Part shown: piece by piece, positions 8,334-17,731 of the stretch
How positions within the stretch are numbered: position 1 is the stretch's first letter
How the letters are laid out: each line of letters opens with the position of its first letter
Origin: Nitrososphaeria archaeon
GTDB lineage: Archaea > Thermoproteota > Nitrososphaeria > Nitrososphaerales > JACAEJ01
Assembly (NCBI GenBank): GCA_029775875.1
Contig: JARVKD010000006.1
Coordinates: forward strand, 1-47,465
DNA: 47,465 nt
Direction of reading: 5' to 3'
Made by a program: the position numbers and the translations under genes
The notes under the pieces: generated by a model
The model's database searches: none
Told to the model about the DNA's origin: nothing
Seen by the model: only the letters and a program-made list of their open reading frames with translations

Positions 8334-10529
8334 ATGAGCAGAGAGAAGAAGGCAACACTTATTCAACTGAAGGTAGCTGAAGCGAGACAAAGGGATGTAG
8401 GAAAAGCAAGGGCAAGATTGGATATAGACGCCATGGAAGCTTTAGGTGTAGGGGCTGGAGACATAATCGAACTCACAGGCAAAAGGTCAACCCCTGCGAT
8501 TGCTTGGCCTTCAGACCCAGAGGATAGATTGCATGGTGCAGTAAGGATAGACGGTCAGACTAGAAAGAATGCTGGTGTAGCGCTAAACGATTACATAAGT
8601 GTTAAGGTAGCAAATGTAAAAAAAGCTAAGGGCTTGACTCTAATGCCTGTAAATGTAAAACTTAGTATTGACAAAGAGTTCTCAGAATTTGTGAGGAATA
8701 GGCTCAAAGGCATGCCTGTTGCAGAAGGCGACGACATTTCAGTCGTGATACTCGGTAGTCCTATATTATTCAACGTAGCAAAGACTAGACCAAGAGCCAT
8801 CGTAAGGATTGAGCAAGACACTAATCTAATAATACTGCAAGAACCATTAATGGAGAAGACAATTCCTCTAAGAGTAACTTATGAAGAGATAGGGGGCCTG
8901 AAAGAGGAGATAATGAGATTAAGAGAAATAGTAGAGCTACCATTGCGCCACCCAGAAGTCTTTCAGCGTCTTGGAATAGATCCCCCTAATGGAATATTAC
9001 TCTACGGTCCTCCTGGTTGTGGTAAAACTTTATTGGCAAAAGCTCTAGCAAACGAATCCGAAGCTAATTTCTTCTCCATAAGCGGTCCTGAAATTATGAA
9101 CAAATACTATGGAGAGACAGAGGCTCGGCTGAGGGAAATATTCAAAGATGCAAAAGATAGCGCACCTAGCATTATTTTCATAGATGAGTTGGATGCCATA
9201 GCGCCCAAACGTGAGGAAACCTTCGGAGATGTAGAAAAGAGGGTAGTTGCCCAGCTATTATCATCTATGGACGGACTTTCTGAAAGAGGGAGAGTAGTTG
9301 TAATAGGAGCGACAAACAGACCTGAGAGCATAGACCCCGCCTTGAGAAGACCGGGCAGGTTTGATAGAGAAGTGGAGATAGGGGTACCGAATGCTGATGC
9401 TAGACTTGAGATACTTCAAATTCACACGAGAGGTATGCCATTAGCATCAGATGTAAACTTGAAAAAGATAGCCTATGAAGCCTATGGTTACTCTGGTGCA
9501 GACTTAAGAGCCTTGTGCAGAGAAGCAGCCTTGAAGGCTCTAAGAAGATATCTACCCGAAATAAACCTTGAGGGAGAAAGAATACCTCCTGAAGTTTTGG
9601 AGAAGATGGTAGTAACTGCCCAAGACTTTCAGATGGCTAGTAGAGAGATAGTTCCCACTGCTCTTAGGGAATTTTATATTGAAAAACCTTCAGTGAAATG
9701 GGAAGACATTGGAGGCTTAGAAGAAGTCAAACGAATAATTTCTCAAAACATTATACGTTCTATAAAAAATCCTGGAGAATTTATGGCGTTAGGGGTAAAG
9801 CCTCCGAGAGGTGCACTTTTGTACGGTCCTCCAGGATGTGGTAAAACCTTGTTGGCCATGGCCATAGCATCTGAGAGTGGTGCAAATTACATAACGGTCA
9901 GAGGTCCAGAGATACTAAGCAAATGGGTTGGAGAGTCTGAAAAAGCGATCAGAGACATATTTAGAAAGGCAAAGGGATCAGCACCATGTGTAGTATTTTT
10001 CGATGAGATAGATTCCATAGCCAAGCCTAGATCCTTTTCTTCTGAGGATTCGGGTGTAGGAGAGAGAGTCTTAAGCCAATTGCTTACCGATATGGACAGC
10101 TCTTCTAGTATCAATGATATATTCGTAATAGGCGCGACGAATAGACCAGACCTAATCGACATTTCCCTTTTGAGGCCTGGTAGAATGGATCTGCTCATCT
10201 ATGTCCCTCCTCCAGATGAGAGGGCAAGATTGGAGATTTTGCGCATATTGACATCAAAGATGCCCTTGGCAGATGATGTGAAACCAGAGGACATAGCAAG
10301 CATGACGAAGGGATTCAGTGGTGCTGACATAGATGCCCTTTGTAGAGAAGCTGCAATAATAGCCATGGAGAGAGGTTTGGAAAATCCAAAGGTGAGAAAG
10401 GTTGACTTTGAAGAAGCGATAAAGAAGGTCAGACCTTCTATCACTCCTGAAGTTGAGAAGTGGTACGAATCTATTCATGAGCAATTAAAGAGCTGTTCGA
10501 TCAGAGCAGACAAATCCTTTTATCGTTAA
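8334..10529 (+). CDS. cdc48: Cdc48/VCP-type AAA+ ATPase
   Basis: Hexameric unfoldase. The N-terminal double-psi-barrel domain (about residues 1-185) is followed by two AAA modules. D1 has GPPGCGKTLLAK (about 225) and FIDELDAIAP (about 282) with GATNRPESIDPALRRPGR. D2 has GPPGCGKTLLAMA (about 500) and FFDEIDSIA (about 556). At 731 aa it has normal length. The last residues are SFYR, so the chain ends in a hydrophobic-Tyr-X (HbYX) tail, the motif by which such ATPases dock to the 20S proteasome. The start is ATG. A small winged-helix gene follows at 43 bases. Confidence 0.96.
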   Translation: MSREKKATLIQLKVAEARQRDVGKARARLDIDAMEALGVGAGDIIELTGKRSTPAIAWPSDPEDRLHGAVRIDGQTRKNAGVALNDYISVKVANVKKAKGLTLMPVNVKLSIDKEFSEFVRNRLKGMPVAEGDDISVVILGSPILFNVAKTRPRAIVRIEQDTNLIILQEPLMEKTIPLRVTYEEIGGLKEEIMRLREIVELPLRHPEVFQRLGIDPPNGILLYGPPGCGKTLLAKALANESEANFFSISGPEIMNKYYGETEARLREIFKDAKDSAPSIIFIDELDAIAPKREETFGDVEKRVVAQLLSSMDGLSERGRVVVIGATNRPESIDPALRRPGRFDREVEIGVPNADARLEILQIHTRGMPLASDVNLKKIAYEAYGYSGADLRALCREAALKALRRYLPEINLEGERIPPEVLEKMVVTAQDFQMASREIVPTALREFYIEKPSVKWEDIGGLEEVKRIISQNIIRSIKNPGEFMALGVKPPRGALLYGPPGCGKTLLAMAIASESGANYITVRGPEILSKWVGESEKAIRDIFRKAKGSAPCVVFFDEIDSIAKPRSFSSEDSGVGERVLSQLLTDMDSSSSINDIFVIGATNRPDLIDISLLRPGRMDLLIYVPPPDERARLEILRILTSKMPLADDVKPEDIASMTKGFSGADIDALCREAAIIAMERGLENPKVRKVDFEEAIKKVRPSITPEVEKWYESIHEQLKSCSIRADKSFYR

Positions 10530-10571
10530 AGATTTATAAAAACAGATTCGTAATAGTTCTCTGCATAGGTC

Positions 10572-10796
10572 ATGGATTTGAGATACCCCCTAAAGAATAT
10601 AATTTATGAGAGGCTAAAGCAACAGAAAAATGTCGTAGATTTGGATCTGCTCAACGAATTAAGAAAGGAAGATTCTAACATAACCATGAAGGATTTGAAC
10701 AAAGCCTTGTTGAGTCTAGAGATAATGGGGCTTGTTTCTGTAAGATGGGTAAGGAAGGATGCAAGAAGAGTCGAGATCATAGAAAAGGCATCTTAA
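10572..10796 (+). CDS. Small winged-helix-like protein
   Basis: The 74-aa protein has a predicted helix-turn-helix (KDLNKALLSLEIMGLVSVRW, residues 40-59) and a basic wing (VRKDARRVEI). The fold suggests DNA or RNA binding; the partner is unknown. The start is ATG at 10572, 43 bases after cdc48. Its 3' end overlaps the convergent hjc gene by 20 bases. Confidence 0.7.
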   Translation: MDLRYPLKNIIYERLKQQKNVVDLDLLNELRKEDSNITMKDLNKALLSLEIMGLVSVRWVRKDARRVEIIEKAS

Positions 10797-11310
10797 AGTT
10801 AGGTAAGTCGACAGACTTCTTCAAGCCCTTGCTTATTATGTAGAAATTTCCTTGATAGGTACAAATTACGTCTGGGGCTCTTTCACCACTGTTAAGTTGC
10901 TGATTGAATTCTTTATAGTATTCCCTCAACTCCCTCTTCTCATAGCCTCCTCCTTTTAACCTTCTCTTCCTCAAAAACTTGAAGGCAAGTACAAAATGCC
11001 TGTTTGGATAAAGTTTAAAACTATCGAGAAACCTTAGGGATCTTTCAACTTGCTCTCTAGGAACCATCAGATAGTCTGTTGTACCTGATTTAGCCTCTAT
11101 GACCATCAGCTTACCAAACCTGTTCGATATAGCTAATATATCTGGGAGAAAAGCGCTCGCCCCTCCAAGTCTATATGCTTCATAAGAGTAGCAAGAATCC
11201 AATCTCTTCACTAAAGTATCTTCCCAGTCCCATCCTCTTTTTCTTCTAAGCCTTGATGCCCTTGACATTCTGAATCCTCTCTTATACTTGTCATTCACTT
11301 TTATAAGCAT
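10777..11310 (-). CDS. hjc: Holliday junction resolvase Hjc-like nuclease
   Basis: Structure-specific nuclease for four-way DNA junctions. The Hjc catalytic pattern is present in order: E in GWDWEDTLVKRL, a Gly-rich strand (YRLGGASAFLPDI) with the metal-binding Asp, and EAK in MVIEAKSG. At 177 aa it is longer than typical Hjc (about 120-140), with a basic C-terminal extension KRRLKGGGYEKREL. The N-terminal 14 residues are probably not translated; MSRASRLRRKRG at 11268 is a likely alternative start. Confidence 0.85.
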   Translation of the reverse strand: MLIKVNDKYKRGFRMSRASRLRRKRGWDWEDTLVKRLDSCYSYEAYRLGGASAFLPDILAISNRFGKLMVIEAKSGTTDYLMVPREQVERSLRFLDSFKLYPNRHFVLAFKFLRKRRLKGGGYEKRELREYYKEFNQQLNSGERAPDVICTYQGNFYIISKGLKKSVDLPNFKMPFL

Positions 11311-11602
11311 GATTTATTTATTACGATTTGTATCTTTGAGCATAAGACTAGCAAATTAAAAAATCGCCAATTCTGGGGCTAACTGGCTTTTGGCAAAGCT
11401 TGAAGGAAAGTGACGATGTAAAAAATCTTTGGGCGATGCTGAACAGTAATTATGAATCGGAGCTTTGAGATGGGACGGTTCAACCTCAACAAATATGGGC
11501 AATCCCGTATTCACTAGCAATACTACTATAAAGACATACGAATGTTTGACATAAGATTTAGGATTCCTCAGTCCTATTTTCTCTAATCTGCCACTTTAAA
11601 GG
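11311..11602. other. Intergenic stretch between hjc and the tRNA gene
   Basis: About 290 bases without an acceptable open frame on either strand. A chance C/D-box-like string is present but was rejected. It may hold the tRNA 3' trailer and the hjc promoter. Confidence 0.4.
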
Positions 11603-11710
11603 TGCGGTCGCCGGGATTTGAACCCGGGTTACCAGCTGTCCACCTTTAAGATGGAGGGCTTACATGCTCATTAGAGCTTGATGTCCTAGACCAGTCTGGA
11701 CGACGACCGC
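11603..11710 (-). tRNA. tRNA-Gly(UCC), pre-tRNA with two predicted introns
   Basis: The acceptor strands GCGGTCG/CGACCGC, D stem GTCC/GGAC, T arm CCGGG-TTCAAAT-CCCGG and discriminator A73 are intact; CCA is not encoded. The anticodon stem TCAGC/GCTGG forms only after removing about 19 bases at tRNA position 29/30 (11660-11678). That insert shows a bulge-helix-bulge: 4-bp helix ACAT/ATGT between 3-base bulges, and inner hairpin GCTC-TAAT-GAGC. A second insert of 14 bases at the canonical 37/38 site (11638-11651) leaves a seven-base loop CCUCCAA, that is anticodon UCC. The four-base variable loop and the G1-C72, C2-G71 and G3-C70 pairs suit glycine. Position 33 would be C instead of the near-invariant U. 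Mature length is 75 bases. Confidence 0.75.
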
Positions 11711-11746
11711 TTCTATTGGCTTGAGTTCTGTTAGTAAGATAAGCTG

Positions 11747-11755
11747 TATTTTAAA
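11747..11755 (-). promoter_or_regulatory. TATA-like box of the tRNA gene
   Basis: Minus strand TTTAAAATA, centred about 40 bases upstream of the tRNA 5' end. This fits an archaeal box A with a short 5' leader. Confidence 0.5.
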
Positions 11756-11829
11756 TTTTTAGGTTATATCAAGCAAGAATGGTAACAAGATTATAAAGAG
11801 GAAATTACATCTTGATGGGAGGCATCTAA

Positions 11830-12429
11830 ATGCAGCATGAAAGTGTTGGAGTCAAATCTATCCTAAGGATTATCGAAATCTTAAGGGAGCTATCCAAAAT
11901 GGATGACTTATCGTTAGTAAAATCCAAGTTTCCAGCCTTTCCCTCTTTTGCTGAAAATATCTGCCAACTTTTCTTGGAGGATAGGTTATTCGATATTATG
12001 CCTAGGCTGGAAATATATCTTAAAATTATTCGTAAATATAATCCACAAGTCAGACCTGCCATCGACCCATATGTATCTACGCAGATAGGAGTTTTTTCAA
12101 AGAATTTTAGTGATTGGGAAATAGGAAGATTCCTTGGCTACCCTAATTGTTGCATCAAATCTTTTACTGAAGAGGTAAGATACGGCTTAGATGAAAGGCA
12201 TTTTGAAGAACTCAAAAAGGTAAAGAAAAAAGTGTTTGTAACTACTGCTGGTTTTGTGCCATGCAGCATTTTTTGTAAAGAGAGCCATAGCAAGGGTTTA
12301 GCATCTTTTTTGAACAAAAAGATAGTTCATAGGTTGAATCTTCTCGAAAAAGAACTTTCTATAGCATTGCCTCATCTCCACCCTGAATATCAAGGTCATT
12401 ATTATGATTGTGTAGAGACAAGTGAATAG
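11830..12429 (+). CDS. DUF483-family protein
   Basis: The 199-aa protein has the archaeal DUF483 signature GRFLGYPNCCIKSFTEEV (residues 97-114) and the later FVPCSIFCKESH (about 140-151). Paired Cys residues suggest metal binding or redox chemistry. The N-terminal half is helical. The function is unknown. The start is ATG at 11830, with a GGGAGG ribosome site a few bases upstream. It appears to be a single-gene unit between the tRNA and a convergent phosphoesterase. Confidence 0.8.
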   Translation: MQHESVGVKSILRIIEILRELSKMDDLSLVKSKFPAFPSFAENICQLFLEDRLFDIMPRLEIYLKIIRKYNPQVRPAIDPYVSTQIGVFSKNFSDWEIGRFLGYPNCCIKSFTEEVRYGLDERHFEELKKVKKKVFVTTAGFVPCSIFCKESHSKGLASFLNKKIVHRLNLLEKELSIALPHLHPEYQGHYYDCVETSE

Positions 12430-12459
12430 ATGATCATCAAATTTTAAGACTCTGTGAAT

Positions 12460-13161
12460 TTATATGCCAATGTAAAGTCTTTGTGCCAAGAATCTAGGTA
12501 AACCAGCCTCTATGATCTTATTTGCTGCAGATTCTACATCATATTCTATCAATTTATGCTCAACTTTTACATCATTGTTATCGATAGTTAATATTGCATA
12601 GCATGCTCTAGGATCGTTCGAGCGTGGCTGACCGATACTTCCAGGGTTGAATATGATTCCTTTATCAGATTCGTATAAGAATGGTATATGAGTGTGTCCT
12701 AAACCTATCACATCGACATTATTGTTTGATAAGTAATAATCGAATAGACCCTCATGAGTATCTGGCAATACATACTCAAAAATAGGATCATTAGGACTGC
12801 CATGAACAAATAGAATCCTAACAGCATCTGCCTTTAACTCTATCTTTTCTGGCAGTTTCTTTATGAAGTCAAAATTTTCTCGCTTTAAGTTTGAGTGAGT
12901 CCAGAATATGGCTCTTTGAGCATCTAGATTGAACCATGAAGCATCTCCTGTTACAACTGCATACTCATGATTTCCCATGACGCACTTAACATTATTTTCT
13001 CTAACCCACTCTACAACCTCATTAGGGTTTGCACCATATCCTACCAAATCCCCTAAACAGTAAATAGACTTCTTGCCAAGATGCTTCATAATAGCGTTGA
13101 GGGCATCAAGATTGCCGTGAATATCAGAGATTATCGCTAATTCTTGCATACACATTATCAA
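12460..13161 (-). CDS. Calcineurin-like metallophosphoesterase (YfcE/MJ0936-like)
   Basis: Two-metal phosphoesterase of about 230 aa. Metal-binding motifs in order are SDIHGN (12-17), GDLVGYG, MGNHE, HGSP and GHTH. The Gly-Tyr-Gly after GDLV and the late NPGSIGQPR are typical of the MJ0936/YfcE group of phosphodiesterases. The ORF opens at 13161, but MQELAIISDIHG at 13149 is an equally good start. The substrate is not predictable. Confidence 0.87.
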   Translation of the reverse strand: MIMCMQELAIISDIHGNLDALNAIMKHLGKKSIYCLGDLVGYGANPNEVVEWVRENNVKCVMGNHEYAVVTGDASWFNLDAQRAIFWTHSNLKRENFDFIKKLPEKIELKADAVRILFVHGSPNDPIFEYVLPDTHEGLFDYYLSNNNVDVIGLGHTHIPFLYESDKGIIFNPGSIGQPRSNDPRACYAILTIDNNDVKVEHKLIEYDVESAANKIIEAGLPRFLAQRLYIGI

Positions 13162-13266
13162 TATGCTTTAAGAATTCGATCAATAAAACCTTATAAGAAG
13201 ATTAGTTCATGCTAAAATTATTGTGGTGCATATGGTACTAGGTGATTATAAAATTCTCTAATCATA

Positions 13267-13283
13267 AAAGAGAAACTCTCTTT
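13267..13283 (+). promoter_or_regulatory. Hairpin in the ileS leader
   Basis: A perfect 7-bp inverted repeat AAAGAGA/TCTCTTT with a 3-base loop, 34 bases ahead of the chosen IleRS ATG and downstream of a TATA-like CCTTATAAG (about 13189-13197). It may act in the leader or be chance. Confidence 0.3.
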
Positions 13284-13316
13284 AATGAGAAAAATAATCC
13301 TAATGGTTCGGGAAAA

Positions 13317-16300
13317 ATGAGTAAAAAATTGTCAAAGCACTTTCAGGGGTCTTTATACCCTTTGTATGAGCCTAAAAAGATAGAGGATAAAGTAAGAAGT
13401 TATTGGAAAGAGGTTAATATAAAAAAGATAATTCTAAAGGAATTAAAAAATAAACCCCTAATAGGCTATGTGGAAGGCCCTCCAACTCTTAATGGCGACC
13501 CTCATATAGGTCATGTCAGAGGAAGGGTGATCAAAGACCTTTGGTATAGGCAACTAGTAATGAAAGGACTGAACGTAACCTTTAGAGCAGGATGGGATAC
13601 CCAAGGTTTACCAGTTGAGCTTCAGGCTGAAAAGGAGCTTGGACTTAAAGGGAATAAGGCTGAGAACATAAAAGCTGTTGGTGAAGAGGCTATAATAAAT
13701 GCATGTAAGAACCTCATTAAGAAATATTACAAATCATGGTACGAAGCTGATGAACTCTTAGGCATGTCTATGGATTATGACAAAGCCTACTGGACATACA
13801 AGGATGATTACATAGAAAGAGAGTGGAAGTATTTGGAGAAAGCTTGGAAGAAAGGTCTATTAGGAGAAGGTTATCGTGTAGTTGCCTATTGCCCGAGTTG
13901 CCAAACATCCTTGAGTCAGAGTGAAGTAGCCCTTGGCTATGAGTTGGTTGAAGACCCTTCTCTTTACTTTAAGATGAAGCTGAGGGATGAGGATGTTTAC
14001 ATAACATTATGGACAACCATGCCTTTTACAATAGTAACAGACGAGATGGTAGCAGTCAAGCCTGATGCTGATTATGCCTATATTAAGGTTAAAGATGAAA
14101 CTTGGATAATAGGAGAAAAGAGAATTTCATTTCTAATGAAGGAGTTAGGCATAGAAAATTATGAAATCCTAAAGGTTGTAAAAGGATACGAATTAGAAGG
14201 AAAAAAGTATGTTCATCCTTTAGAAGATTTGATACCCCAACAATCCTTGCTGGACAAAGAGAATTCTGTTCATAAGATAATTGCTGAAGACTTCGTTGAT
14301 ATAAATACAGGATCTGGTCTCATTCACATCTCTCCTGCAAATGGGGAAGAAGATTTTCATGCTGCCATGAGAAGGAATGTCAAAATCTTTAACCCTATAG
14401 ATGATAAAGCATGCTTCACAAAAGATGCTGGAATATTTGAAGGGATTTTTGTTCGTGACGCTGATGCCAAAATCGTTGATTTGTTAAAAGAGAGAAAGAT
14501 GTTATTGAAGATCAGTGCAATAGAGCATGAGTATCCGACGTGCTGGCGATCACATCACAAATTAGTCTGGTTAGCAAGAAGAGAGTACTTTTATTGGGTA
14601 GATAAGCTTGGAGACCTAGCAGTTAAAGCTGCTGAAAATGTTGAATATTTTTTTGAACCTCCAAAAAACAGATTTCTAGAGATAATAAAGGAAAAGGTTC
14701 CTTGGTGCATATCACGAGAAAGAGTATGGGGCACACCATTGCCGATATGGATATGTAGCAAATGTAATGAAAAGATACCGGCCTTCAGCAAGAAGGAGAT
14801 AATTGAAAAAGCCATCGATCTTCATGATCAAGACTTTGAGTTGCACCGTCCTTGGTTGGATAGAATTGCTTTAAAATGCACAAAATGTGGAGGAAAGGCT
14901 TACCGTGAACCATTCGTGCTGGATACTTGGCATAATAGCGGTGCAGCACCTTATGCATCCTTTACCGATGATGAATATAAAAGTTTGGTACCAGTTGAAT
15001 TCTTGACAGAAGGAATAGATCAGACGAGAGGATGGGCTTACACTTTATTGATAGAGAATGTAATCTTTACCGGAGAGGCAAAAGCACCTTACAAAGCCTT
15101 CCTTTTTACTGGCCATGTCTTGGATGAAAGAGGCAGAAAGATGAGCAAGAGTTTGGGAAATGTTATAGATGCAATAAACGCATTGGAATCTGAATCAGTA
15201 GACATCCTTCGCTTTTACTTAATCTGGAGGAACAACCCGTTAGACGCCCTTAACTTCAGCCTTAGAGAAATGAACTCAAGACCATACCAAGTGCTAAGCA
15301 CTCTATATCATATGCACGTTTACTTTCAGCAGAATAGTTCTTATGATGGTTATGATCCGGCAGTCAATACGCTAAGTTGGGCTTTAAATAATGAATTGTT
15401 AAAACCTCAAGAATTTTGGCTTTTCTCGAATCTTCAAAGCCTTATCGATAATGTCTCTAATGGTTATAAGAACTGCAGGTTTAACGAAGCTGCTAGGGAT
15501 ATAGAAAATTTCATAATAGAAATCCTGAGCCAAAGATATATACCCATGACGAGAAGCGAGATATGGGATGACAGCAAGGAAACTCTTAACAGAAGACTTG
15601 CCATCTATTCTGTCCTCGATCACGTTCTAATAAACTTAGACATTTTGCTTCACCCAATATCTCCATATTTAACCGAATTCTTATACCAAAATTTTGGCAC
15701 TGGTCGTGAAAAACAGAAAGCAACCATACTACTTGAGAATTGGCCTAAACCGAATCCTGATTTAATGAATAAACAACTTGAATCAGAGTTCGAGCTAGTG
15801 GATGATATGACATCTTTGGCCAATAGCGCAAGGATGAAGGCAAGGTTAAAGAGGAGATGGCCTCTGAAGAAAGCAACATTTCTAATGCCTAAAGAGAAGA
15901 TCGAGAAAGTTGAAAAGCATAAAGAGCTATTAAAAGAGCTTATAAACGTTAAGGATATCATCTTAACCGAAAGTCTAAAAGAGGCAGAAATCGTACCAAT
16001 CATAGAGCCAAAGCACGCTATTCTAGGTCCGAAGCTAAAAAAGAAGATGCCAAATCTTATAAAATGGCTTAAGTCCAAAGATTCTTTCGAGATCTATGAT
16101 CAAATAAGTGGAAAAGGCTTCATCGAAATAAAGATTGACGATGAATCTTTCAAAATCATGAAGGACGAATTGGAGATAAGTTATTCTTCAGATGAAAAGC
16201 ATCTGACTTTTGAGAGAAATGGCATAGTAGTATCGTTAGATACAGAAAGAGATAGAGATCTTATAGTTGATGGGTTAATAAGAGATTTAGCAAGAAGGTT

Positions 16301-16526
16301 ACAGAACCTTAGAAAAGAGAGAGGTTACAATCCTACAGATATCATTGAAGGAGCTTACATAGCAAGTTCTGATGATGAGTTCTTAGATTACATAAAGTCG
16401 AGACTGAACGATTTAGCCTTCTTAGCAAGAGTGAAGAAGGTTCACATATCAAAAGAACCCCTTGAAGGTGTGCATTGGGTCGATGTAGAGATGGACGATA
16501 GAAAGATAAAGATATCTGTAGAATAG
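13317..16526 (+). CDS. ileS: Isoleucyl-tRNA synthetase
   Basis: Charges tRNA-Ile in the cytoplasm. Class I signatures are present: PHIGHVRG (HIGH, about residue 63) and KMSKSLGN (about 607). Between them lies the editing domain (TLWTTMPFT, with the CPSC pair before it). The Cys pairs CSKC and CTKC suggest zinc sites. The C-terminal anticodon-binding region is full length. A GTG at 13242 would add 25 residues without homologue-like character, so ATG 13317 (MSKKLSKHFQGSLY), preceded by GGGA, is preferred. The protein is about 1069 aa, the archaeal/eukaryotic size. Confidence 0.96.
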   Translation: MSKKLSKHFQGSLYPLYEPKKIEDKVRSYWKEVNIKKIILKELKNKPLIGYVEGPPTLNGDPHIGHVRGRVIKDLWYRQLVMKGLNVTFRAGWDTQGLPVELQAEKELGLKGNKAENIKAVGEEAIINACKNLIKKYYKSWYEADELLGMSMDYDKAYWTYKDDYIEREWKYLEKAWKKGLLGEGYRVVAYCPSCQTSLSQSEVALGYELVEDPSLYFKMKLRDEDVYITLWTTMPFTIVTDEMVAVKPDADYAYIKVKDETWIIGEKRISFLMKELGIENYEILKVVKGYELEGKKYVHPLEDLIPQQSLLDKENSVHKIIAEDFVDINTGSGLIHISPANGEEDFHAAMRRNVKIFNPIDDKACFTKDAGIFEGIFVRDADAKIVDLLKERKMLLKISAIEHEYPTCWRSHHKLVWLARREYFYWVDKLGDLAVKAAENVEYFFEPPKNRFLEIIKEKVPWCISRERVWGTPLPIWICSKCNEKIPAFSKKEIIEKAIDLHDQDFELHRPWLDRIALKCTKCGGKAYREPFVLDTWHNSGAAPYASFTDDEYKSLVPVEFLTEGIDQTRGWAYTLLIENVIFTGEAKAPYKAFLFTGHVLDERGRKMSKSLGNVIDAINALESESVDILRFYLIWRNNPLDALNFSLREMNSRPYQVLSTLYHMHVYFQQNSSYDGYDPAVNTLSWALNNELLKPQEFWLFSNLQSLIDNVSNGYKNCRFNEAARDIENFIIEILSQRYIPMTRSEIWDDSKETLNRRLAIYSVLDHVLINLDILLHPISPYLTEFLYQNFGTGREKQKATILLENWPKPNPDLMNKQLESEFELVDDMTSLANSARMKARLKRRWPLKKATFLMPKEKIEKVEKHKELLKELINVKDIILTESLKEAEIVPIIEPKHAILGPKLKKKMPNLIKWLKSKDSFEIYDQISGKGFIEIKIDDESFKIMKDELEISYSSDEKHLTFERNGIVVSLDTERDRDLIVDGLIRDLARRLQNLRKERGYNPTDIIEGAYIASSDDEFLDYIKSRLNDLAFLARVKKVHISKEPLEGVHWVDVEMDDRKIKISVE

Positions 16527-16695
16527 AAATTAATTTCATCAAAGGTCATGATCAAGGCCGAGTCAAAACTTTTTCACTAGTTTTAATAGCATCGGTAAAA
16601 TCTGAGCTTTTATCTTGAACCAAAATTGAATATTGTATGAAATTGGAATCCTTAAATCTTATATTTGTAAATATAGAAGGGTTAGGAGGGGTACA

Positions 16696-17718
16696 TTGAA
16701 CCTCAAGGCTATAACGTCCTTATTTTTGGGCTCGGTCCTCTTAATCTTCATGATCTGGTATGTCGATATTGGGAACCTCTACAACGCTATCATGAGATCG
16801 TCTCCTATTTGGCTTGCATATTATTTGCTATTAATGTTGCCATTCTTTTTGCTTAGGGCATGGCGCTGGCGGATGCTTCTGGTACCTGTAAAGAGTTCTG
16901 TCAAGCTTTCAAATTCGTTTTGGATAACTATGATAGGCTTCATGGTCAATGCGATAATCCCTCTTCGATTGGGTGGAGAATTCGTCAGAGCCTTCGCTAT
17001 GGATGGTAAAGAAAAGACAGGTTTCTTTCAATCTTTATCCTCTGTTGCCGTGGAGAGAGTTTTAGACCTTCTTGGAATAACACTGCTAGGGTTGATAGGA
17101 ATATTCTTGCTCCCAAAGGAGGCTATAATGTATTTGCCAGATTGGTCTTTGGATGCTCTTAGAATCGTTGGCATATTTGTAGCAATAACTCTGTCAGGCT
17201 TGATGCTTGGCATAAGGTATGAGAAACGCTTACTTTCTTTGGTTAGACGAATACTTTCTGCTATCCCTAAGTTGCCGTACAAATGGCAGGAGAAACTTAT
17301 CAATTTCTCTAAATCTTTGATAGATGGAGCGAAAGGATTAACTCATAACCCCCCAACATTTTTTTCAACTTTGATTTCGACTTTTGTTATATGGTTCATG
17401 GCCTTTTTATCCACTTTCTTGATATTCAAAGCCTTCAATTACGATGTTCCCATACCTATAATCCTTCTCGGTAGCATGCTCGTCCAACTTTCTTTCATCC
17501 TTCCTGCACCACCAGGCAATATAGGAACTTATGAGGTATTTTGGAGCGCCATATTCATCGGATTAGGTCTATCCCGCCTTGATCTAATACTAGCAACAGC
17601 TATTGTAAGCCATCTTTTAAGTGATGCTTTCATCATAGGCATGGGATCTATAGGAGTAACGTCCATGGGTCTGTCTTTTAAAAAAGTCATGAAGATGGAG
17701 TCTACTCAACAACACTGA
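16696..17718 (+). CDS. UPF0104/LPG-synthase-TM family membrane protein
   Basis: A polytopic membrane protein of about 340 aa with seven or eight apolar segments. The family signature is visible in RAWRWRMLLVP and in PLRLGGEFVRAFAM with SVAVERVLDLLG. Relatives are flippase-like or work with glycolipid and lysylphosphatidylglycerol synthesis; archaeal AglD-type proteins carry a similar domain. The start is TTG at 16696, directly behind a strong AGGAGGGG ribosome site (16684-16691). The frame is also open to 16633, but those 21 residues are basic and unlikely. Confidence 0.82.
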   Translation: MNLKAITSLFLGSVLLIFMIWYVDIGNLYNAIMRSSPIWLAYYLLLMLPFFLLRAWRWRMLLVPVKSSVKLSNSFWITMIGFMVNAIIPLRLGGEFVRAFAMDGKEKTGFFQSLSSVAVERVLDLLGITLLGLIGIFLLPKEAIMYLPDWSLDALRIVGIFVAITLSGLMLGIRYEKRLLSLVRRILSAIPKLPYKWQEKLINFSKSLIDGAKGLTHNPPTFFSTLISTFVIWFMAFLSTFLIFKAFNYDVPIPIILLGSMLVQLSFILPAPPGNIGTYEVFWSAIFIGLGLSRLDLILATAIVSHLLSDAFIIGMGSIGVTSMGLSFKKVMKMESTQQH

Positions 17719-17731
17719 CAGAATTTAGCAA

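Noticed and set aside
11410-11442. Possible C/D box guide RNA (GTGACGA and CTGA strings)
   Set aside because: The boxes are too close, internal D' and C' boxes are missing and there is no terminal stem.
11638-11655. Reading the tRNA as tRNA-Leu(UAA) using the hairpin TCCAT-CTTAAAG-GTGGA as the anticodon arm
   Set aside because: It would need an 11-base variable region with no stem and a single intron leaving eight unpaired bases after the D stem. The Gly(UCC) model gives a normal 75-base cloverleaf.
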